From Pelargonium cotyledonis (Eukaryota; Streptophyta; Magnoliopsida; Geraniales; Geraniaceae): 30,220 nucleotides of DNA. Both the position numbers and the translations under genes were made by a program. Positions 23,515 to 30,220 of the stretch are shown piece after piece; the stretch's first letter is position 1; each line of letters starts with the position of its first letter. Location of the stretch: contig JAYMTA010000376.1 of NCBI GenBank assembly GCA_036897625.1, positions 1-30,220 on the forward strand, in the 5' to 3' direction. Below the pieces are notes generated by a model. The model made no database searches and had not been told where the DNA came from. It saw nothing but the letters and a program-made list of their open reading frames with translations.

Positions 23515-24058
23515 GATCTGAGTAAATTTGTTTGTAATTTTTGATAAATGTTCAATTGATTGAGATTAATGTTTTTAAGTTGGATTTTTTTATTGTGTTT
23601 GTTGTATTTTCATTGAAATTTTAGTTTTAAAAGTTTTTTTATATTCACCGAAAAATTCATGAGGTCGTCAGAAATTGCAAAATTTTCTCCCGGCAAATCA
23701 TGAACTTGCCAGAATCTGCAAAGTTCTCATCGGAAAACTCATGAAATTGCCGGGAAATTCAAGTGTTTTTCATTGTTCTTCAATTTGATTGAATATGTTA
23801 TGAATAAGGGCATTTTGAGAATTTTAAAAAAATTGAAAGTCACATGCCTATCATATGATGAGAGAGGTCAATTTTCCTTTCAAATAATTAACGGATTCTG
23901 TTAAATAATAAGTTCATATGGTCTAGATGTAACGACCTAAAGTACATATGGAATAAGTGTTTTAAGTCACTTGTACATATGGTTTATCTGTAATTATCCC
24001 TAAAATATCCTATTAGATTAGATTATTATTTTTGCTGATTATATTATATTAAATTAAA
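23515..24058. other. Intergenic DNA with a degenerate short-repeat cluster and one transposon-like terminus
   Basis: Between about 23645 and 23765 three or four loose copies of a ~40-base unit occur (variants of GGAAAATTCATGAAATTGCC). Read backward from about 24000, the sequence begins GGGATAATTACAGATAAACC and resembles in style the terminal repeat of the MULE at 16183. No partner end is found to the left, so it may be a solitary, truncated element end. Confidence 0.4.
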
Positions 24059-24934
24059 GAGTAAATTGACGTCATAGTCTCTGTACTTGTTGAAACTTTA
24101 GATTTGACTCTTGCGTACTTTTTTATATGGGTTTGGCACTTGTACTTTTTCAAACTTTAGTTTTGGTCCAAATGACCTGCTATTGCTGGTCTCCCACTTC
24201 CAGGTCAGCGAGAAACCCACGTCACCGGTCCACGTCGGTTTTTTTTTTCACGTCATCTATCATTTGGGCCAAAACCAAAGTTTGAAAAAGTACAGGGGTC
24301 AAAACCAAAAACTCATTTTCAACTACCAAAAAATTCTTCCTATTATTTTTATTCTCAATTTCCACTCCTTTGATTACAAACAAATGCAAGAAATGAAAAA
24401 AGTCCAAGAAGGAATACAAACATAAGAGCACCAACAATAAAGATGTTATAATCATCGTAACTCAGTTTGATGATCAAACCACATATGGACACAACAAATA
24501 TCAATACAACCTTACACACATTCTGAGCAACGTCGATCTACTTGATAATAGGTGTTAGTTTACTATGATATTCATCCATCTTTCAAGTAAATCTGTGAGA
24601 GAACATAAAAAAATCGTAAAACTAATTAATGAGTCTACAAATACTCTGTTGTCAATAAAGTGGTTTGATCCTCTTTGACATTAGTGAAAGTCTAATACAA
24701 CACTCATTTCTTGCATTTGTTTGTGACCAAAGAAGTGGAAATAGAGAATAAAAATAATAGGTAGAATATTTTGGTAGTTAATAGTTAGTTTTTTGTTATG
24801 ACCCCTATACTTTTTTAAAATTTGATTTTGATTCAAATGAAGAATGACGTGGAAAAAATCTGACGTGAACGGGTGACAGGATCTCGCTGACGTGGATAAC
24901 TCTAAAATTTCAACTATGACGCCAATTTACCCTC
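24059..24934. mobile_element. Inverted-repeat transposable element, ~876 bp, with long arms and a nested hairpin
   Basis: The left end begins GAGTAAATTGACGTCATAGT and the right end, reversed, begins GAGGGTAAATTGGCGTCATA. Further in, long segments pair: about 24180-24395 with about 24695-24895, sharing blocks such as CCTATTATTTTTATTCTC and ACAAACAAATGCAAGAAATG. The left arm also contains its own hairpin with ~37-bp arms (about 24136-24172 against 24263-24299, around TTTTTCAAACTTTAGTTTTGG). A target duplication is not clear (ATTAAA occurs on both sides). There is no coding capacity. It is a foldback-like or Mutator-like non-autonomous element. Confidence 0.7.
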
Positions 24935-26950
24935 GATTAAAAATAGGCGTAACTGCCGCCTCCCACACTTTTTTCCGCAATCGCACCGTGCGCTCACTCG
25001 TACCTCCGTACCGTCACAGCACAACTTCACCGTCCGTCTCTCCTACCTCGTTCCTCCGAAAACCTTTGTTCTAACCATATCGCTCCCGTTTTTCTCGGAA
25101 AGCAACATTCTTGCTGGTAAGCGCTTCTTCGCCAATCTCTTTTCAAGGATACAATGCTCTCTGTCTTGTCTCGAAAGGGCTTTGTGATTTGTGTTTTGAG
25201 TTTTTTTTTTTTTTTTAGGGTTTCTGGTTTGTAATAGTGTGTATTTTTCCTTGTTTGAACTTCCGGTACCAAGTAGAAAGAGGCTTGATTTTATGTTTGA
25301 TCAATTTTGGGAAAAGGAGTGTTCTTTGGCCTTCATTTGGTTCGCAGAGGTTCAGAAATCCAAACATGTACTAGACTCTACTCTATTTCTGTTTTTTTTT
25401 TTGAGTTTTCGCGAATGCTGGATGGCTCACTGGGTTTCAGAGCTGCTTCCATTGCACCTTAGGGATTTGTTGAACAGTATTTGGTTATTTTTTTGCAAGT
25501 CCTTTTCTAGTTTTAATCATATGAGTAATGATATGATCTGGAAGGATACTTATTACCTAACCTAGTAGTATTTCTTTTGAATATGTTGCATTTAAAGAAT
25601 CACCAATCATGGGTTGGAGTCGGTTTTGAACTCACAGCTTATCTATTCAATGGGTTTAATTTTTTTTTCTTTCTTAAGTTGAATTATGATTTGGAGTAGC
25701 TGTGCATATTCACGAGAGAGATATGTTGCATTCAAAGAATCACCAATCATGGGTTGGAGTTGGATTTGAATTCACAACTTATCTCGTCTGTGGGTTTAAT
25801 TTTTTCTTAAGTTGTATTATGATTTGGAGTAGCAGTGCATGTTCACAGGAGAGTTAGATGTGAGCTTATGATTTATCTTGGGGTTAGTTTTTTTAATTGA
25901 ATCATGATATGGTGTGGGAATGGTGCTTCATAGTGTTCCATGTCCAAGTCGTGCTTCGTAGTTAATGGGAAAGGGGTCAGGAAGTACATTTTTTTTAAAT
26001 GGCTGAATAAGTGGCACAATGCCACAATGAACCCATTTTAGTTTAAGTTACTTGCACTTTTTGTTAAAGTTAGATAAACAATTTAACAATATTGAGTCAA
26101 GTTGCGCTCTTTTATTTTGTATATTATAAGCTTTTGAATCATAAGAACATAAAAATAAAAGAAAATAGAATAAGAAAGTAAATCCTAAATTAGTTAGTAA
26201 ACGTTGTGAATATATATATATATATATATGCACACACATACATATATTCATGTAAGAGAAGTTGATGGCTTCGTTTGTGATATATGGGATCAATTGCTTG
26301 AGCTCATTAGTATAAAATTTCTTTTAATTGTTGCTATTAATTTATATCTGGTTCGTTTATTTACCTCTTTGTCGAAGCCTTTTCATTATTGTTGTTTGGC
26401 TAGATTTCACAAGTTTCAGAATGGGAGACTTCTTGTTGGTCTCAATTGAGACTCCACATGAAGGTAGATTTATATTGTTCCTTCCCTCATGATAATAATT
26501 GTGTAACATATATAGAACATTGTTTACATTATTACAATATTGTAGTGATTCTAGTGAAGTGCATAATTCAACAAAAATGCGAGATTGACATTGTGTTTGA
26601 ACAAAAGAAAGGAAAATGGAGAAATGAGGTTATAATTGTACTCTATTATTTGCTTAGGACTTACATTTCTACATTTTGCTTAACCAGTTATTGTTCGTAT
26701 GGATACTAATTTTTTATATTTATATTTTTCCTAGATTGCAGCCACGTTGTCTTGCTTAAAAAAGATGCAAAAGTCATATGCCATACAGAGTGCCTAAATC
26801 CTCCTTGGAAAGTGTATGCTTAATTTCTCTTTCTCTAACTATATCTAATGTGCTTTTTTTGGTAAGATAAATTTTGGGATTTGTTCTTTAATGTAGCACT
26901 GTAGCAGATGTGGCATTTTGTTCTTATCCTCTGTTACCTTGCTCTTGTGT
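24935..26950. other. Possible cryptic promoter/first exon, then AT-rich intergenic DNA
   Basis: Bases 24945-25125 are unusually C-rich and CpG-rich for this neighbourhood, look like a plant 5' UTR, and are followed by a good donor (CTGGTAAGCG at about 25118-25127) and an intron-like T-rich stretch. A small ATG-initiated exon candidate near 26419-26462 (MGDFLLVSIETPHE) and an acceptor at about 26750 exist, but the joined frame is short and unrecognised. I do not call a gene. The region also holds the 140-bp duplication and an (AT)n run at 26209-26229. Confidence 0.3.
25581..25858. repeat. Tandem duplication, ~140-bp unit
   Basis: Copies begin at ATATGTTGCATT in 25581 and 25721. Both contain AAGAATCACCAATCATGGGT, CTTATCT, GGGTTTAATTTTTT and ATTATGATTTGGAGTAGC. 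The second copy has small deletions. A decayed partial third copy may continue to about 25930 (TTATCTTGGGGTTAG, ATCATGATATGGTG). Confidence 0.8.
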
Positions 26951-27670
26951 GTGTGAATTTTGTCTCCGTACTAGAGATATATAAAACTTAGGAATAGTAT
27001 TATCATTTTCAATTTAAATTGGTGGTGCATGCTATTAATAGTTGACTTTATGCTACTTCTACTCGTATACATGTATAGGTCTACCACCGGGTGTAATCTC
27101 ACCCAAGTAAAGCATACAATAGATTTGTCATGTACACATACAATTAAAAATATTATTATATAGGTAAGTGGTGTTTTGGGTCGCGTTTGCGAGAGAATAC
27201 TGAATTTGGAGACAAAGGGAAAAAAGCACTCATGGGGGAAGAGGACAATGCATGTGGAGATCTGATCTTGTGCTCGCAGAATGCTCACGCCCGCGAGGTG
27301 GCTCGCGCTAATCAAAGTCCTTGTGCCGACAAGAACTTTTTCGATTCTATTTGTCTTCTAATTTAATCGTCAACACTCCCCCTCAAGATTGAGCATATAA
27401 ATCATATGTGCCAAGCTTGCTTTGAATAAAGTCAATGCGAGGATCCTTGAGAGATTTGATAAGGATATCTTTAGAATTGACATGAATGGTGGTGATGGAT
27501 CCAAACAAAATCTTCTCTTTAGATAAAATGGTAATCCACCTCTATTTGTTTTCCTTCTGTTAATCATTGGATTAGAGTCAATATAAAAAGCAACTTGATC
27601 ATCACACTATAGCTTAGTTTGCAATTCTTTTGCAAGTTTCAGCTCCTGAATCAATTGCTTCGCATACAAA
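26951..27670 (-). mobile_element. Ty1/copia retrotransposon fragment: pol RNase H end, polypurine tract and LTR start
   Basis: Minus strand. From about 27670 to 27383 a broken frame follows the copia RNase H C-terminus: AKQLIQELKLAKELQ, an internal stop, CDDQVAFYIDSNP, then after frame slips KDILIKSLKDPRIDFIQ and SKLGTYDLYAQS with a TGA at 27385-27383. Next comes a polypurine tract GGGGGAG and an LTR start TGTTGACG at 27375, reading toward lower coordinates, with a TATATAATAATA promoter-like stretch near 27155. The other end of the LTR is not defined, so the lower limit is approximate. Frameshifts and stops make it non-functional. Confidence 0.75.
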
Positions 27671-27839
27671 AACATATTTCTCAATTCTAAATATATATTT
27701 TTTATGTATTATCACATATCTGAACTTGTTATACGAATGAAGTGTGTATATAGGCTCGACAGATTCATATTTTATAAACTCAAACAATGGCAATAAGTTA
27801 AATACAACCCTATCTCTATCTTTTGGTTTAAGTATAATC

Positions 27840-27930
27840 ACAGTATACAAATCATATGTGCCAAGCTTGCTACAAATTAAGCTAGTGCAAAGCTTTGTTA
27901 CCAAAAAAACTTTCATCAAGTAGCGATCTT
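27840..27930 (-). mobile_element. Second copia RNase H terminal fragment
   Basis: The minus strand reads VTKLCTSLICSKLGTYDLYT, matching the end of copia pol, and the DNA at 27846-27871 is nearly identical to 27395-27420 of the neighbouring fragment. The match is short and ends at both sides. It lies inside a 180-codon minus-strand frame (28156-27614) that is otherwise low-complexity and not a real gene. Confidence 0.55.
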
Positions 27931-29022
27931 CGTTATGGAACTTTTCATTCCGGAACATGGAACGGTAACATCCCAAATGTAGAAATCTGCATTCCCATTT
28001 GAAAAAAAATATTATATTTAATAACAGTAATTTTTTCAGTAAAATCACCCATATGCAGTTAATCGTTCTCCACTTCTCCTTCTTCATTGATTGTGTGACC
28101 GGATTTGAATAATTTGATTGATGATATGGATGTGAAAAAAAAAAAACAAATAACAAAAATCAGAGAGAAACAACGTTATTTTCTTGAATATATTTTATGG
28201 ATAAAAGAATTTATGGATTTGAACTTTGAACTTAACTATGTTATTACTAAATGTTGTATGTTGATTATTTTATATATCATAAAATTTGTTTTATATCTTA
28301 TCAATGCGTTGCAGTTGAGGGTTAATATTTGCTACTACTCTATTACGACAGAGTGAGAAAGATGATAAGATGAGACAAAATGGAAATGATAGGCAACTGA
28401 GAGACGAGATTAAGTGATTAACCTAGACTATGGTATAATGGTATTGATATATTATATTAACCTTAATTGTGTAACCATGTTGTGCGTGTTTAACAAGTTC
28501 AATAAGAACATGACGCGATTACTAGATGTATTGGGTTCTCTTACACAAATACGACTCACTAGTAAATATATTGCATCCAAACACATTTATATCTTGTCGC
28601 ACTCGTGTTTTGACCTAAATTTCCAACCCTACCTTCAAGATTGGTTGGGGATATCTGTCAACTATTTGTTAGTATTGATTAAGTGTGTTCATCAGTTCAA
28701 GACAAACCACTCTGGACCTCTAAGACCTAGACCAAAAACTAGATTGATCAACATTCATGTCGAGACATGTTGGAAGAAAATAATCGGACTGAGCCAGTAT
28801 TGAAATATATATTACACAAATTAATTTGGGAAATAAAATAATTTGTAATTGGAGCGAATTGGGTGTGCAATAATGGAGTAGATTATACCAAAAATAATAA
28901 TGTATTTTTATAGAATAAATTTTTTAAGAGAATAAATTGAAAAACAATAAAACAAAAAACAATTTGGACCTGGACATGACTGAACCATTTTTTTCCAAGG
29001 GATGGACTGTTTTTGAACACCC
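27931..29022. other. AT-rich intergenic DNA, no gene seen
   Basis: Long A/T runs and open frames of biased composition (Ile, Tyr, Lys rich) occur on both strands without recognisable domains. No clear repeat boundary is visible. Confidence 0.4.
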
Positions 29023-29100
29023 CTAGAATTGACATGGCTGGTGGTGATAGATCCAAACAAAATCTTCTCTCATATATGATGATTATCAACCTCTTTGTTT
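29023..29100 (-). mobile_element. Third short copy of the copia fragment
   Basis: Bases 29023-29100 repeat 27472-27550 with about 85% similarity (TAGAATTGACATGG, GGTGGTGATAGATCCAAACA, AATCTTCTCT, CAACCTCT). It is a further scrap of the same copia family on the same strand. Confidence 0.6.
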
Positions 29101-30049
29101 TTTTTACGTTGTTAGCTTTGACGAAAGTCGCAATATCAATTCAATATGTTTTTCTCAATTTACTAGCTAACAACTACTCATTCTTTGAGTAATGATTATA
29201 TTTTTTCTCCGACTTCCTTTTGCTTGTTGTCATCTTGCTTTTGCTGGTTTCCCCTTTCTTGGTCAATGTATCGTGTAATACAATGGAATGCTCTCGTACT
29301 TTTGTTGTTACTTTGAAGGTGAAGGCCTGCAATATCATGATTTACCTTTTATTGCTATGATTTATGAAGTTGAATATCAACTTCATTTGTTCATTTTGTT
29401 ATGGAGTACTCAATATGAAGTTTACTTACTATTACTATTATTTTATTATTTTGATTGCATGATGTGACTTGGTACATAAATAGAGAAGTAAGAAACATAA
29501 GAAATAAAAAGAAAAAGGTTGCAAGATTAACTTACTGACTATGAAATGATTAATAGGCCTCAGGTGTGGAATTTGAAAATAGCTGCTAAGAAGAACTTCC
29601 ATTTCCTTGGCAAATTGTGTCACTTCTATCTACGCCCTAAGCCTCAATGCACTCGCGATGAGAAGGAGTGGAGTTTATTTTTGAATTTCATGCAAAAGTC
29701 TAACATGGTAAAGTGCTTGTTAGATTTGCTTCTGATTTTATTTATAATATCGTTTAAATTTCACGTGGAATCCTCATCTCGAGTCTTTGTTTCTGTATCA
29801 TTCTAGTGTAAAGCTTTACTATTAAAATTTATCCTAAATAAAAGTATAGCATGGTTCTTTGCTTTGTTTTTCGGATTCAGCTAGTGGCTCAACTCCTGTC
29901 ACTCCATAAGGTGTATTTAATATTCAAAGACATGGAAGAGCTTCTTTGAGGAAGCGAACTCCTATTGAAGTACTGTAGGTGGTTCAAGCCTTGTGTGATC
30001 AAAAGAAAATTACTACGTTGATGTATTACATAATGTTGATGTGTGTATT
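29101..30049. other. Intergenic DNA with one isolated exon-like open stretch (29564-29707)
   Basis: Bases 29564-29707 form a 48-codon open stretch bounded by CAG before and GTAAAG after. It reads VWNLKIAAKKNFHFLG and later RPKPQCTRDEKEWSLFL with a natural-looking composition. No neighbouring exon that would join it is evident and I do not recognise the family, so it may be a stranded exon or chance. Nothing else is seen here. Confidence 0.25.
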
Positions 30050-30220
30050 TAGGGCTGGGCATCAATTGGGGCGGACCGGAAAAGTAGCTTGGACCGGACC
30101 GGTAATGGACCGGACCCACCCGGACCACAAGAATACGGTCCGGTCTTCTCCACAATTTTATGTTTATTCTGTCCGGAACGATTTTAATTTCTGATTCCAA
30201 AAATTATATATTTAAATATA
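30050..30220. mobile_element. Probable left end of a hAT-like element rich in GGACCGG motifs
   Basis: A sharp change of composition occurs at TAGGGCTGGGCAT (30050). TAGGG/CAGGG-type starts are common at hAT transposon ends. GGACCGG or its complement then recurs at least six times within about 90 bases (30072-30145). The element runs off the window, so neither its other end nor a target duplication can be examined. Confidence 0.4.

Noticed and set aside
25027-25565. Frames of 81-108 codons downstream of the CpG-rich island
   Set aside because: They contain poly-Phe/poly-Lys from T/A runs and look like intron sequence.
27614-28156. 180-codon minus-strand frame
   Set aside because: Apart from a short copia match in the middle its composition is biased (Ile, Tyr, Lys, Phe) and no domain is present; AT-rich chance frame.
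1-30220. CRISPR arrays, tRNA or rRNA genes, prokaryotic operons or defence systems
   Set aside because: I looked for evenly spaced repeats, cloverleaf-type sequences and bacterial gene organisation and saw none; the window is plant nuclear DNA with spliced genes.

Overview
This is nuclear DNA from a eudicot plant. The evidence is multi-exon genes with GT-AG introns whose products match plant families (COP1-interacting protein 7, a B-type ABC transporter, a Shaker-type K+ channel, WDR55), AT-rich intergenic DNA, and plant transposable elements (Mutator-like, L1-type LINE, Ty1/copia, probable hAT). The species cannot be fixed from the sequence. All exon models here were built by hand from reading frames and splice sites.

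Layout. 1-3992 (+): the last four exons of a CIP7-like gene, cut at its 5' side by the window edge. 3993-7817: intergenic, with a non-autonomous Mutator-like element (5676-6756) that has matching 9-bp target duplications. 7818-12795 (+): an ABCB (MDR/P-glycoprotein) transporter gene in eight exons, intact to the middle of its second nucleotide-binding domain, with no final exon in the window. 13996-16060 (+): four exons of a KAT3/KC1-like Shaker K+ channel, missing both ends and carrying an in-frame stop in the S5-pore region. 16183-17315: a second Mutator-like element with 10-bp target duplications. 17457-20067 (-): a WDR55 gene in nine exons, also missing its 3' exons. 20386-21978 (-): a short LINE-derived insertion with a poly(A) tail, target duplications and a tandemly duplicated 5' end. 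22-30 kb: a LINE RNase H relic, a nested inverted-repeat element, pieces of Ty1/copia, a 140-bp tandem duplication, and at the right edge the start of a probable hAT-type element. I found no convincing complete gene after 20.1 kb.

Main interpretation. The ABCB and WDR55 genes converge, and both stop at a clean splice donor with their last exons absent. The space between them holds an unrelated, dead K+ channel fragment. This fits one rearrangement (a deletion with ectopic DNA inserted, or translocation joints) that removed the 3' ends of both genes, followed by insertion of a Mutator-like element near the right junction. An assembly join is the main alternative. I saw no prokaryotic-style system, CRISPR array or RNA gene. 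The unusual content is this structural history and the architecture of the small transposons.
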